Shown: positions 1-11,714 of the stretch, piece by piece
Layout of the letters: each line of letters starts with the position of its first letter
How positions within the stretch are numbered: position 1 is the first letter of the stretch
Assembly: GCF_003696365.1 (NCBI RefSeq)
Contig: NZ_RFFM01000002.1
Span: 372,001-436,000, forward strand
DNA length: 64,000 bases
Direction of reading: 5' to 3'
DNA from: Stutzerimonas zhaodongensis
Lineage (GTDB): Bacteria; Pseudomonadota; Gammaproteobacteria; Pseudomonadales; Pseudomonadaceae
The notes under the pieces: model-generated
The model's input: the letters and a program-made list of their open reading frames with translations, nothing else
What the model was told of the DNA's origin: nothing
The model's database searches: none
Program-made: the position numbers and the translations under genes

Positions 1-531
1 GGCTTCACGGCTCATGCCGAGGGGCTCGCCTTCAACCGGTTCGCCCTCCAGCGGAGCCGACACCCAAACGCCCTGCTCGCCCCGATCGACGCGCAGACGC
101 ATTTCATCTTCACCATTGTGGTGCAGGCTGAAACGGTAGCGGTCACCCGCCAGATAAGTCTGGTTGAGGTGGTAACGCTGGGCCTGCTCAAAGCTGAGCA
201 GGTTGGTGCCACTGTAATTGGTGAAGCCGATGCCCACGGTATAGATCAGCGGGAATATGACGAACACCAGCATCCCGGCAATCGCCGGAAAGATGTAGCG
301 GTGGGCGTAGGCGCGGCGATTGATGAAGACGAAACTGGCGATCCCCGCGACCACCAGTCCAAGCAGGGCAAACACGGTTTGCCCCTGGGCGTAGAGGGCG
401 ACGATCAGATATAGGGCGAAGGCATTGCACAGCAACCAAAGCCCCCATCGCATTGCAGCCGGCAACTTGGGCATGGACAGTTTCGGCACGGCACGGCCGG
501 GCATCTCGGCGGGAACATTCACGGCGGACAT
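1..531 (-). CDS. malF: Maltose/maltodextrin ABC transporter permease MalF (3' end outside window)
   Basis: This inner-membrane permease of the maltose/maltodextrin importer is read on the minus strand from an ATG at 531 and runs off the window edge, so only about 177 residues are present. The N-terminus begins MSAVNVPAEMPG and is followed by three hydrophobic segments, as in the long N-terminal region of MalF. A periplasmic-loop-like stretch follows the third. It lies 67 bp downstream of malE in the same direction, the normal malEF order, with a strong hairpin between the two. The identity rests on this context and topology, because the conserved EAA loop lies beyond the edge. Confidence 0.88.
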   Translation of the reverse strand, partial: MSAVNVPAEMPGRAVPKLSMPKLPAAMRWGLWLLCNAFALYLIVALYAQGQTVFALLGLVVAGIASFVFINRRAYAHRYIFPAIAGMLVFVIFPLIYTVGIGFTNYSGTNLLSFEQAQRYHLNQTYLAGDRYRFSLHHNGEDEMRLRVDRGEQGVWVSAPLEGEPVEGEPLGMSREA

Positions 532-552
532 CGGAATCTGAGCCTCGGGGCG

Positions 553-584
553 CGCAGCCGAAGACACAGGTGTCCCCGGCTGCG
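553..584 (-). terminator. Intergenic hairpin between malE and malF
   Basis: An 8-bp perfect outer stem (CGCAGCCG with CGGCTGCG) encloses a second stem of GACAC with GTGTC. There is no run of T, so it is not a classic terminator. E. coli has hairpin (REP) sequences at the same malE-malF position that stabilise the upstream message and make the binding protein more abundant than the permease. A similar role is inferred here. Confidence 0.5.
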
Positions 585-598
585 GCTGCGGGTTGTCG

Positions 599-1786
<1,188 letters not shown>

Positions 1787-1888
1787 TTAGGTATTTCCTC
1801 GTGGCTTCTTATTTTTTATCCACAACGTTCTGCTTGCCGCCTGGCGGTCTCGCAGTGCATCCATACTCGCCCTGCCGATGGGCTAAGA

Positions 1889-1913
1889 CATCCTCCTCCG
1901 GGGGAGGATGAGG
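1889..1913. promoter_or_regulatory. Candidate MalT-type operator between malE and malS
   Basis: A perfect 8-bp inverted repeat, CATCCTCC (1889-1896) and GGAGGATG (1903-1910), lies in the divergent malE/malS intergenic region. The overlapping GAGGATGAGG at 1904-1913 matches the E. coli MalT box GGGGATGAGG at 9 of 10 positions. A related GGGAGGATG and a 9/10 box occur upstream of lamB. MalT regulation in this organism is inferred. No malT gene is in the window. Confidence 0.4.
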
Positions 1914-2044
1914 GGCGTAGAAGCAGGGCGTAGTTTTGTCTTCGCGCTGTGTTTGCAAAGGCTTTGAATCGCCCATCTCAGCCTGCACGACGTGAAGAAA
2001 ACAAGCTTGAATATAGCCATCTTCCCGCCAAGCCGGAGCCGGAC

Positions 2045-4111
2045 ATGCGCTCTCTGACGCCCCTTAGTCCATCTATCCTAGCCCTTTGTTTCGGTGTGCT
2101 CGCACCTGTTGTACAAGCCGAACCGCAAGTCTCTATCCGACTCAATGGTCAGCAGCTGCAACCGAGCTGGGAAACCCTGGCAGACGATCGCTTCGCGGCG
2201 GAGTTTGAACTGCCGGAAGGCATACTGCAGTTGGGCGACGACAGAGCAGACGGACAACCGCTCAAGCCGTTCCAACGACAGGAGCTCAACTCCGCCAGCC
2301 GCTTCGATTACCAGGTGACGAGACCGGGCCGCTACCGCCTGCTGATCCAGACCGGAGACGACGCCAATCTGCGACTGCTGCCGGTCCGCCAGGAGAGCAA
2401 AGCGGTCGAACAGGCGTGCCGTCCATGGAACGGCGAGGCCGTACAGGTGCCGGTCGCCGATGTGTTCGATAACGGCCAGCGCCTGCGTGATGCCTACAGT
2501 GGCAACACGGCAACTGTGCAGAACGGCATGATCGAGCTGACTCCAGCCCCGGAGAGCGATGGTTTGCTGTTGATCGAAGTGGCAGACGCGCCTTCGCATC
2601 AGCCGCGCGATTGGCGCAACGCGACCGTCTACTTTGCCCTTACCGATCGCTTTGCCAATGGCGACCCGAGCAACGACCGCAGCTATGGGCGAGAGCCTGA
2701 CGGCGCGCAGGAGATCGGCACCTTTCACGGCGGCGACCTCAAGGGCCTGACGAGCAAGCTCGACTACCTGTCGGAGTTGGGTGTGGACGCGCTCTGGATC
2801 AGCGCGCCCTACGAACAGATTCACGGCTGGGTCGGTGGCGGCGACAAAGGCGACTTCCGCCATTACGCCTACCACGGCTATTACGCGCTGGACTACACCC
2901 AGCTGGACGCCAACATGGGCAGCGAGGCCGACCTGCGCGAACTCATCGCCGGTGCCCATGCGCGCGGTATTCGCGTGCTCTTCGATGTGGTACTCAACCA
3001 CCCCGGCTACTCAACCCTCGCCGATATGCAAAACCTTGGATTCGGCACCCTGCGCGAGGGCATGGCCCAATACCTGCCCAAGCGCTGGACGACATGGCGG
3101 CCGGAGCCCTATGAAAACCTGCACTCCTACCACAACCTCATCGACTACGATCACCCGTCCTGGTCGCGTTGGTGGGGCAAGGAATGGGTGCGCGCAGGCA
3201 TAGCCGATTACCCTGCCCCGCCAAGCGTACTGGTGGATCCGGTAAAAGGTTCGCTGGCGTTCTTACCGGACTTTCGCACCGAGTCAGAGAGCCCGGTCGG
3301 CCTTCCGGAGTTTCTTAGCCGCAAGCAACCGACCCGTGCTGTCGAGCGCGACGGCTATCGGGTGCGCGACTACCTCAATGAATGGCTGACCAACTGGGTG
3401 CGCGAGTTCGGCGTCGACGGGTTTCGGGCCGACACGGTCATGCACGTCGAACCAGCGGCCTGGGCACAGCTGCGCCAGAAGGCGGACGAGGCCCGCAAGG
3501 CATGGTCTGCAGCCAACCCGGACGATCCGATGGCTGGCGAGCCGTTCTGGATGGTGGGCGAAGTTTTCGGCCACGGCCCGGAAACCAGTGACTACCAGGC
3601 CAACGGCTTCGATGCGTTGATCAATTTTGCCTTCCAGGCGGAGGTCGCCGGCTCGGCCAGTGACTGCCTGCGTCGCGCCAATAACAGTTACGGGCAATAC
3701 GCCAAGATGCTGGCGGCGACGCCCGGACACAACTTCATGAGCTACGCCTCATCCCACGACACTTCGCTGTTCAGCGCGCAGCACAACGGCGATCTGATGC
3801 GACAGCACGGCCTCGCCAGTGCACTCCTGCTGAGCCCCGGCGCGGTGCAGATCTACTACGGCGACGAAAGCGCGCGTCCCTTCGGCCCTACAGGCTCCGA
3901 TCCCTATCAAGGCACCCGCTCGGATATGAACTGGGACGATCACGCCAAGCCGGAGGTAGCTGCGCTGATCCGGCACTGGCAGCGCATCGGGCAGTTCCGC
4001 GCACGGCATCCCGCTGTCGGAGCAGGCAGTCATCGTCAACTGGCCGAATCGCCTTACGTGTTCGCTCGCCAGCACGGCGACGACAAGATCATCGTGGTAC
4101 AGGCTCGCTGA
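2045..4111 (+). CDS. malS: Periplasmic alpha-amylase, MalS-like (GH13)
   Basis: This is a glycoside hydrolase family 13 alpha-amylase that probably trims long maltodextrins in the periplasm. The ATG at 2045 was chosen because it follows GGAG and starts a signal peptide ending near residue 25 (PVVQA/EP). An upstream in-frame extension has no signal sequence. An N-terminal beta-rich region of about 180 residues precedes the catalytic barrel, which begins at VYFALTDRFANGD. The four GH13 regions are visible: FDVVLNH (D314), GFRADTVMH (nucleophile D463), VGEVFG (acid/base E506) and SSHDTS (D572). At 688 residues it is close to E. coli MalS (676). It is divergent from malE and followed after 3 bp by a kinase-like gene. 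Confidence 0.9.
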   Translation: MRSLTPLSPSILALCFGVLAPVVQAEPQVSIRLNGQQLQPSWETLADDRFAAEFELPEGILQLGDDRADGQPLKPFQRQELNSASRFDYQVTRPGRYRLLIQTGDDANLRLLPVRQESKAVEQACRPWNGEAVQVPVADVFDNGQRLRDAYSGNTATVQNGMIELTPAPESDGLLLIEVADAPSHQPRDWRNATVYFALTDRFANGDPSNDRSYGREPDGAQEIGTFHGGDLKGLTSKLDYLSELGVDALWISAPYEQIHGWVGGGDKGDFRHYAYHGYYALDYTQLDANMGSEADLRELIAGAHARGIRVLFDVVLNHPGYSTLADMQNLGFGTLREGMAQYLPKRWTTWRPEPYENLHSYHNLIDYDHPSWSRWWGKEWVRAGIADYPAPPSVLVDPVKGSLAFLPDFRTESESPVGLPEFLSRKQPTRAVERDGYRVRDYLNEWLTNWVREFGVDGFRADTVMHVEPAAWAQLRQKADEARKAWSAANPDDPMAGEPFWMVGEVFGHGPETSDYQANGFDALINFAFQAEVAGSASDCLRRANNSYGQYAKMLAATPGHNFMSYASSHDTSLFSAQHNGDLMRQHGLASALLLSPGAVQIYYGDESARPFGPTGSDPYQGTRSDMNWDDHAKPEVAALIRHWQRIGQFRARHPAVGAGSHRQLAESPYVFARQHGDDKIIVVQAR

Positions 4112-4132
4112 GCCATGTCGCTGGAGCAGACC

Positions 4133-5200
4133 ATGACACCCGAACAAAACCGTCACGCTGCGCAGCTGGCTTTCGTCGCCAGCGGTGCAGAACTGAACAT
4201 CGGCACACCTGAAGAGTGCCCGCTGCCGGTGGACCAGCTCGTCGCTACCCGAGGTGATGAGCCCTACGTGCGCGAGCGCTTCAGCGCGGGGCTCACTGCG
4301 CATGTCTATCGCATTCACGCACAGGGGCAGGACTGGACGCTCAAGCTCGCCCGCGAAAAATGCAAGGTGCAGAACGTCGACGGGCAGACGAGCTTTCTCA
4401 ATGAGATCCAGCGCCGTGCCGACCTGCGCCACCTCAAGCACGATCCGCTGCTCACTGATCGATTGAGCGCAATCGTCGACACCCGCTACGCCAGCTTTCG
4501 CCATGGCGTGCTGCTCTCGCCGTGGATTGAGGGCGTGGCCATCCAGGCGTGGGACGAACGCCAGCTTCTGCAGCTGTTCGATACCCTGGTTGCGCTCTTG
4601 CTGGGGGGCCTTTTCGAGTGGGACCTCTGCACCGGTAACACGCTAGATGACGGTCAGGTGCGGCTGTTCGACTTCGGCTATATGTACCGTTTCGATCCGT
4701 TGCGCGCGTTCAATAGCAACGGTACCGCGATGCCACAGTTTCACGCCGCTGAACGCTTTGAAACTCGCCAATATTTTGCTCATCTGCTGAGACTGGAGCA
4801 GGACGGCGAACGCCTTGCGCTCGATGCCTTCACCCTGGAAAAGCGCATCGCCGTCGAGGCTTATCAGGGCTTGCGCGCAGAACTTGCAAGCCGCGGCGCC
4901 GCGCCTGTGGTGCTCGACTGGCTGGACGGAATCATTGCCACCTGGAAGCGCGCTCTGGTCAACGATGTTTCGGAGTTGTACCTCCAGGAAGCCTGGCGGT
5001 CCCACTGGCTGGATCTGCATGACGACCTCAGCGGCCAGACCTGCACGCCGTCGACCCTGGCGCGTATCGGCTGGCTGGAGCGCACGGCGCGCGAGCGCTA
5101 CGCCGATGTACAGAGGCTCGTCGTGGTGGAGAGCAAGAACAGGCTGTTTGACCAGCTGAGGGAGGCTCGCCAGCTTGCCCAGCGCTGGCAAGTGGCTTGA
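4133..5200 (+). CDS. Protein-kinase-like / phosphotransferase-fold protein downstream of malS
   Basis: This is a protein of about 355 residues with a kinase-like fold. The catalytic-loop-like EWDLCTGN (D164 to N169) is followed by a metal-binding LFDFG (D180), and WTLKLAREKCK may hold the ATP-anchoring lysine. The His of the usual HRD motif is replaced by Trp. I chose the ATG at 4133 because GGAG lies 6 bases upstream. An in-frame ATG at 4115, 3 bp after malS, is the alternative. The tight coupling to malS suggests a role in maltodextrin use, perhaps phosphorylating a sugar or a protein, but no substrate can be read from the sequence. It has no signal peptide, so it is probably cytoplasmic. 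Confidence 0.75.
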   Translation: MTPEQNRHAAQLAFVASGAELNIGTPEECPLPVDQLVATRGDEPYVRERFSAGLTAHVYRIHAQGQDWTLKLAREKCKVQNVDGQTSFLNEIQRRADLRHLKHDPLLTDRLSAIVDTRYASFRHGVLLSPWIEGVAIQAWDERQLLQLFDTLVALLLGGLFEWDLCTGNTLDDGQVRLFDFGYMYRFDPLRAFNSNGTAMPQFHAAERFETRQYFAHLLRLEQDGERLALDAFTLEKRIAVEAYQGLRAELASRGAAPVVLDWLDGIIATWKRALVNDVSELYLQEAWRSHWLDLHDDLSGQTCTPSTLARIGWLERTARERYADVQRLVVVESKNRLFDQLREARQLAQRWQVA

Positions 5201-5230
5201 TACCGTCCGAGTCAACTAGCGGCAACAGAA

Positions 5231-5252
5231 GCCGGGCCCGAACGGACCCGGC
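5231..5252. terminator. Hairpin between convergent kinase-like gene and amyP
   Basis: A GC-rich inverted repeat, GCCGGG-C-CCG and CGG-A-CCCGGC with an AA loop, sits in the 68-bp gap where the two genes converge. T-runs are weak on both sides, so termination is inferred from position and stem strength. Confidence 0.5.
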
Positions 5253-5268
5253 AATACAGACTTAGGGG

Positions 5269-6939
5269 TTAGAACCGGCCGGTGGTGCTCGCACCCACGG
5301 CGCTGGTGACGCGGTTGTTGGCGCCCGATTGCCAGGTTTTCACCTGCGTCGGGTTGGCCTCGCTGCGCACGATGCACTTCCACTCAACGGCCTGACCGGC
5401 CGGCAGGCTTATCGTGCCTTTCCAGGTGGGGTAGCTGCTGACGTCCGTCAGCCGCACCGCACCCGCAGGGCTCCAGCTGCCGAGCTGGGTCAGGTTGCCG
5501 ACGGCATAAACGCTGTCGCCCGGCTGAGTCACGCCGTTGTCACAGCGGAAATTGACACTGGCCAGACTCCCACCGCCACCGCCACCGCCACCGTCCGAGC
5601 TTCCGGTAGTCCAGATCTTCAGTTGGCCATTGTCCTCGTTCAACGCCTGACTGAAGCTGCCGCTACTGACCTGACCAGGGTTGTTGAGGTTTGAACCCAA
5701 GGCGATCACCAGCGTTTGCGCTGTACCACGTACCGTGGCCACCAGGCCTGAATAGCCGCTATGAAACTCGATCGCCGAATCGGCCCGCACACCTGCCGCA
5801 CGGCGGATCTTGATCAGCTGACGAATCAGCGGTGCCTGACCCCAATCGTACATGTGTGACCAGTACACCACCGGCGTCCCAGGGCTCGAGAGAATGTAGG
5901 CATAGGCCTGACGCACCAGACCGTCCCGTAGCGCCCAGTGATGCTGTCCTCCATTCTGACCGGGTGAATAGCCCGTATCGTGGTTGTCGACGAAGGTCAC
6001 CGCCACTTCACGCCAGCGAGGATCGGGGTTGCCGTTGAGACCGTTCTTCCAGTCGGCGATGGAGCCATTTTGCATACGCTCCTTGAGCGCGAAGTCGAAG
6101 ACCGGGCACTTCGCGCGATCGGACCAGTCCTTGATTATCTGCTGCCAGCTGGCCGTGTTGCGCCAGTCCCAGCTCGGGTACTCACCAGGCGCTTTCCACA
6201 ATTCGCCCACGCAGAACGAATTGTCGTGCGCCGCGCTCATCCAGGAGTTGACTCGCTCAGGGGCATAACCTCGGACGAAGTCGAAACGAAATCCTCCGGC
6301 GCCGTAATTGCTGCGCAGGTTTGCGAACTCATCGCGGAACATCCCGTACACCTGTGGGTTGGCGGTGTTGAGGTCAGCATCGCCACCCACAAAACGGTCG
6401 CCATCGTCGCAGTCATTGGCATAGTTACCCGGATCGGAGCAATCGTTGCGCCAGAAGCCTTGGCCCGCGGGCAGGTTGATTTCCTTGTTCGGATAGCCCC
6501 TGTTCATGTGATTGGGGACTGCGTCGTAGAGCACTTTCACCTGCGCACTATTGAGCGCGCCGGCCGCCTGCTTGAGTTGAGCGTCGCTGCCGTAGCGGCC
6601 ATTCTTGTTGAAGTCATGCCAGAAGTAACCTTCGCCACCGCCGGAGTTGGCGCCATCGCTCCAGCTGGAGAAATCGCGCCAGGGCACTGGCATCCAGATT
6701 GCGCTGAATCCATCAGCAGCAATGGTCGGTGCCATCTCGCGCAGGGTGTTGTACCAGTTGTTGGGAGACTCCCGGACCACGTTCCAGTGAAACCCCTGGA
6801 GGATGATCTCGTCGCCGCCGTGGTAACGAACCCCAGCCGGGCTCTTTCCAGTGAGATCGGCCGCATGGGCGCCGCTGAGCGTCAGCAGCAGGGAAGACAC
6901 CGCCAAGGCCAGGCGGGCAGGAAGCAAGGGATGTTTCAT
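5269..6939 (-). CDS. amyP: Glucan 1,4-alpha-maltotetraohydrolase (G4-amylase), exported
   Basis: This extracellular exo-amylase releases maltotetraose from the non-reducing ends of starch. The ATG at 6939 (GGAG 8 bases upstream) starts a 26-residue signal peptide ending SGAHA. The mature sequence (KSPAGVRYHGGDEIILQGFH and onward) closely resembles the P. stutzeri MO-19 enzyme as I recall it. The catalytic residues fall at D220 (FRFDF), E246 (VGELW) and D321 (DNHDTG). Their spacings of 26 and 75 equal those of D193/E219/D294 in the mature MO-19 enzyme. A linker with eight consecutive Gly leads to a C-terminal CBM20 starch-binding domain of about 100 residues. It is divergent from lamB, so secretion and uptake genes share a control region. 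Confidence 0.97.
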   Translation of the reverse strand: MKHPLLPARLALAVSSLLLTLSGAHAADLTGKSPAGVRYHGGDEIILQGFHWNVVRESPNNWYNTLREMAPTIAADGFSAIWMPVPWRDFSSWSDGANSGGGEGYFWHDFNKNGRYGSDAQLKQAAGALNSAQVKVLYDAVPNHMNRGYPNKEINLPAGQGFWRNDCSDPGNYANDCDDGDRFVGGDADLNTANPQVYGMFRDEFANLRSNYGAGGFRFDFVRGYAPERVNSWMSAAHDNSFCVGELWKAPGEYPSWDWRNTASWQQIIKDWSDRAKCPVFDFALKERMQNGSIADWKNGLNGNPDPRWREVAVTFVDNHDTGYSPGQNGGQHHWALRDGLVRQAYAYILSSPGTPVVYWSHMYDWGQAPLIRQLIKIRRAAGVRADSAIEFHSGYSGLVATVRGTAQTLVIALGSNLNNPGQVSSGSFSQALNEDNGQLKIWTTGSSDGGGGGGGGSLASVNFRCDNGVTQPGDSVYAVGNLTQLGSWSPAGAVRLTDVSSYPTWKGTISLPAGQAVEWKCIVRSEANPTQVKTWQSGANNRVTSAVGASTTGRF

Positions 6940-8634
<1,695 letters not shown>

Positions 8635-8728
8635 GCGCCAGAGGGTAATTGCCTGAGTGTCGGCGGCAAGGGCGTGCGGTCTCTCCTCCCGTATCGCCCT
8701 CCCCTGGCGAGTCTCATATTTCCGCTCC

Positions 8729-8749
8729 CACCGTCTTGGCGGTGTTTTT
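8729..8749 (+). terminator. Intrinsic terminator after lamB (first of two)
   Basis: The stem CACCG (8729-8733) and CGGTG (8740-8744) encloses a 6-base loop and is followed directly by TTTTT. It lies between lamB and malM. Confidence 0.65.
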
Positions 8750-8780
8750 ACCCCGACCGTGGCTGGCCGGGGTCTTTTTT
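8750..8780 (+). terminator. Second intrinsic terminator / attenuator between lamB and malM
   Basis: ACCCCG (8750-8755) pairs with CGGGGT (8768-8773), with more G/C pairing inside, and is followed by CTTTTTT. With the preceding hairpin it makes a tandem pair just before malM. malM is therefore either read through at low level or transcribed from its own promoter. Confidence 0.7.
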
Positions 8781-8796
8781 GATTGGAGTAGCTCCA

Positions 8797-9720
8797 ATGA
8801 ACAACCCGAAATTCTCCCTGCTTGGCCTCGCCATGCTGATGGTTGCCGGCTGCGGCAGCGAACCTTTACGCCGTGTGGATGCACTGGCGCAGACCCCGGC
8901 CCCACTGGAAATGCCGATAGGCACCGCACGTCAGGCGCTGGCGCAAGCACCGATCTGTTGCGATGCAATGAAGAACTTTCCCTTTCAGCCTATTGCAGCA
9001 AATTTTTCAGCTGACGTGACGCTGGACGCGTCGGCCCCGGCCTATCGCTTCGACAGTGGTAAGAGCTTCTTCCGCGCCTTCGAACTGCCACGCGAGAGCA
9101 AATCCTTCGAGGTCCGCCTGTACAGCCAGGCAGGCGAGACGGTGCTGGCCCCAAGCGTCATGCTGCTCGACAGTCAACTGCGCATGACTCGCCTGCTGAA
9201 TGCCGATGATTTCGCTTATGTGCCCGCCGAAGGCCTTAAGGGCGACAGCCTCGATGCACGCCTGCGTGTCGACCGCTTATATCTGGATAACCCGGGCAAC
9301 GAACGCTACCTGGTGCTGTTCACCACCGACTCCGACAGCGCTGGCCAGACTGTTCTCCAGCACCCGGCCAAGGCCTACGCCAAAGCGCTGGGCAACGAGC
9401 CGCCCAGCATCCCCGACCCGATCGCCCGGCATTCACCGGTGGGTGTGATCAAGATGGTGCTGATCGAAGACAAGGCCGCTGGGCAGCAGGCCAACACTTA
9501 CGTGCCCGCCTACAGTACTGGCCGTGAGATGGGTAACGAACTGCCATCGACACCCACTCCCGCTGTCCTGCCGGAGACCCAGGCGTACTACCGCCAAGGG
9601 ATTGATGCAGCGCTGGCAAGCAAGGACCTGGAGCGCGCGCTGCGCCTGGCCGACGAAGCCGCGAGGGTCGGCGATGCCAGCGCCAAGGCCTATCTACTGG
9701 AGCGGATCGAGATCAAATAG
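8797..9720 (+). CDS. malM: Maltose operon lipoprotein MalM
   Basis: This MalM-family periplasmic protein has an unresolved role and is always associated with maltose regulons. The ATG at 8797 gives a lipoprotein signal, LAMLMVAGC, with lipid-carrying Cys at residue 19. The product is 307 residues (306 in E. coli). A conserved-looking CCDAMKNFPFQPI segment follows a Pro-rich region. The C-terminal helix RQGIDAALASKDLERALRLA resembles the E. coli ending. It lies downstream of lamB as in E. coli. Its ribosome site GGAG sits in one arm of a perfect 7-bp inverted repeat that overlaps the ATG (8782-8798). Confidence 0.9.
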   Translation: MNNPKFSLLGLAMLMVAGCGSEPLRRVDALAQTPAPLEMPIGTARQALAQAPICCDAMKNFPFQPIAANFSADVTLDASAPAYRFDSGKSFFRAFELPRESKSFEVRLYSQAGETVLAPSVMLLDSQLRMTRLLNADDFAYVPAEGLKGDSLDARLRVDRLYLDNPGNERYLVLFTTDSDSAGQTVLQHPAKAYAKALGNEPPSIPDPIARHSPVGVIKMVLIEDKAAGQQANTYVPAYSTGREMGNELPSTPTPAVLPETQAYYRQGIDAALASKDLERALRLADEAARVGDASAKAYLLERIEIK

Positions 9721-9724
9721 CAGC

Positions 9725-9757
9725 CGGGGCGGCCAGCGCTTAGCGCCGGTCGCCCCG
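9725..9757. terminator. Hairpin between convergent malM and the LplT-PlsC fusion gene
   Basis: The 7-bp perfect stem CGGGGCG (9725-9731) and CGCCCCG (9751-9757) spans the stop codon of the minus-strand gene. It is a convergent-gene terminator by position. T-runs are absent. Confidence 0.35.
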
Positions 9758-11617
9758 AAGCAGGCTGACCTGTGCCTGAAGCTGTTGACGGTTTGCCTCG
9801 CTGGCAGCGATAGGCGCGCTGGCGATCAAGTCCACCTGCGACCAGATCCGCCGAAAGAAGCCTTTATTTGGATCGCGGCTGAAAAAGCTGCCCCACAGCC
9901 CCCGCAGGGCCATCGGCACCACGGGCACCGGATTGGCATCGAGAATACGTTCTACCCCGGCCTTGAACTCGTTGATTTCGCCATCGGCAGTGAGCTTGCC
10001 TTCGGGAAAGATACAAACCACCTCACCTTTATCGAGATAGCGGCTGACGCGCTCGAACGCCTCTGTATAGATCGCCTCGTCTTCATGACGCGCAGCAATC
10101 GGTACCGCGCCTGCGGTACGGAAAATGAAATTGAGCACCGGGATCTGGAAGATTTTGTAGTACATGACGAAGCGCACCGGCCGGCGCACCGCACCGGCGA
10201 TCAGCAGTGCATCGACGAAGGACACATGGTTGCAGACCAGTACTGCCGGGCCTTCGTCCGGGATGGCGTCCAGCCCTTGCTGGCGCACCCGGTACATGGA
10301 ATGGCCAAGCAGCCAGACCAGAAAGCGCATGCTGAACTCCGGCACGATGCTGAAGATATAGGCGCTCACCGCCACGTTCATCAGCGAGACCACGAGGAAC
10401 AGCTGCGGAATCGACAGCCCGGCGACACTCAATAGCACGATGGCGACTATCGCCGAGGCAACCATCAGCAACGCGTTGAGAATATTGTTCGCCGCGACGA
10501 CGCGAGCCCGCTCGTGTTCGGCGGTACGCGACTGGATCAGCGCATACAGCGGCACTATATAGAAGCCGCCGAACACGCCAATTCCCAGTACCGAAGCCAG
10601 AATCCACCAGGCCTGGCCAAAACCGAGCAGCGCCAGCCAGTCATGGGGCACCGCGCCCTGCGGGAACCCGCCTGAGTGCCACCACAACAGCAGACCGAAC
10701 AACGTCAGACCCATGGCGCCGAACGGGACAAGCCCGATTTCCACCTTGTGACCGGACAGGCGTTCGCAGAGCAGCGAACCGAGGGCGATCCCCACCGAGA
10801 ATACCGTCAGAATCAGCGTGACGACGGTTTCATCGCCATGCAGCAGATCCTTCGAATAGGCCGGGATCTGGGTCAGGTAGGTCGCGCCGAGAAACCAGAA
10901 CCAGGAGTTACCGATCAGCGAGCGCGACACCGACAGGCGTTGGCCAAGTCCCATGCGAAGGATCGCACCAGTCTGGCGAAACAGGTTCCAATCCATCTGC
11001 AGCGTCGGAAACGACGCACCCGTGGCGGGCACCGCCCGGCTGGCGAAGTAACCGGCGATTGCCACCAGCACTACGCTGCCGGCGATAAGCTGAGCGTAGC
11101 CCGCGCTGGCCATCATCACACCTGCCGTGATGGTCCCAGCCAAGATCGCCAGAAAGGTGCCCATTTCCACCAACGCGTTGCCGCCCACCAGCTCGTGATC
11201 TTCGAGCAGTTTGGGCAATACCGAATATTTCACCGGACCGAACAAGGCGGACTGGGTGCCCATGCAGAACAGTATGGCGAGCAGCAACGGCAGATTGCCC
11301 AGCAACATGCCGGCCGCCCCTGCAAGCATGATGAATATTTCACCAGCCTTGATCGCGCGGATGAGGCGCTCCTTGGGGTACTTCTCGCCAAGCTGACCAC
11401 CCAGCGCGGAAAACAGGAAGAACGGCAGGATAAACAGCAGCGCACACAGGTTGATCAGCACACTGCTGTCCGCGTTGGAACCGATCTTGTAGAGGATCGC
11501 GAGAATCAGCGCCTGCTTGAACAGATTGTCGTTAAAGGCACCTGATAGCTGGGTCAGGAAGAACGGCAAAAAGCGCCGTTTGCCAAACAGGGTGAACTGG
11601 GAATGAGGCTTGGTCAT
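9740..11617 (-). CDS. MFS lysophospholipid-transporter / PlsC-type acyltransferase fusion
   Basis: This 625-residue fusion has two parts. Residues 1 to about 400 form an MFS-type membrane domain (FLTQLSGAFNDNLFKQALI, LplT-like) with some twelve hydrophobic stretches. The C-terminal part is a glycerolipid acyltransferase with the catalytic motif NHVSFVD and the glycerophosphate-binding motif FPEGKLT. E. coli splits these activities between LplT and Aas, so this protein may import and re-acylate lysophospholipids in the inner membrane. It lacks the acyl-ACP synthetase domain of Aas. The start at 11617 (MTKPHSQF) has GGAAGCGGAG just upstream; the longer frame is Cys-rich and unlikely. Confidence 0.9.
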   Translation of the reverse strand: MTKPHSQFTLFGKRRFLPFFLTQLSGAFNDNLFKQALILAILYKIGSNADSSVLINLCALLFILPFFLFSALGGQLGEKYPKERLIRAIKAGEIFIMLAGAAGMLLGNLPLLLAILFCMGTQSALFGPVKYSVLPKLLEDHELVGGNALVEMGTFLAILAGTITAGVMMASAGYAQLIAGSVVLVAIAGYFASRAVPATGASFPTLQMDWNLFRQTGAILRMGLGQRLSVSRSLIGNSWFWFLGATYLTQIPAYSKDLLHGDETVVTLILTVFSVGIALGSLLCERLSGHKVEIGLVPFGAMGLTLFGLLLWWHSGGFPQGAVPHDWLALLGFGQAWWILASVLGIGVFGGFYIVPLYALIQSRTAEHERARVVAANNILNALLMVASAIVAIVLLSVAGLSIPQLFLVVSLMNVAVSAYIFSIVPEFSMRFLVWLLGHSMYRVRQQGLDAIPDEGPAVLVCNHVSFVDALLIAGAVRRPVRFVMYYKIFQIPVLNFIFRTAGAVPIAARHEDEAIYTEAFERVSRYLDKGEVVCIFPEGKLTADGEINEFKAGVERILDANPVPVVPMALRGLWGSFFSRDPNKGFFRRIWSQVDLIASAPIAASEANRQQLQAQVSLLRGDRR

Positions 11618-11714
11618 CGCTCCGCTTCCATGGAAAAGACGTTGGTTATTTGAGCCTGAACGGTACGCGGAGGGCACATGGCTGTTGCCGCCGTGCAAGG
11701 GGCTGCGAGGTCTG

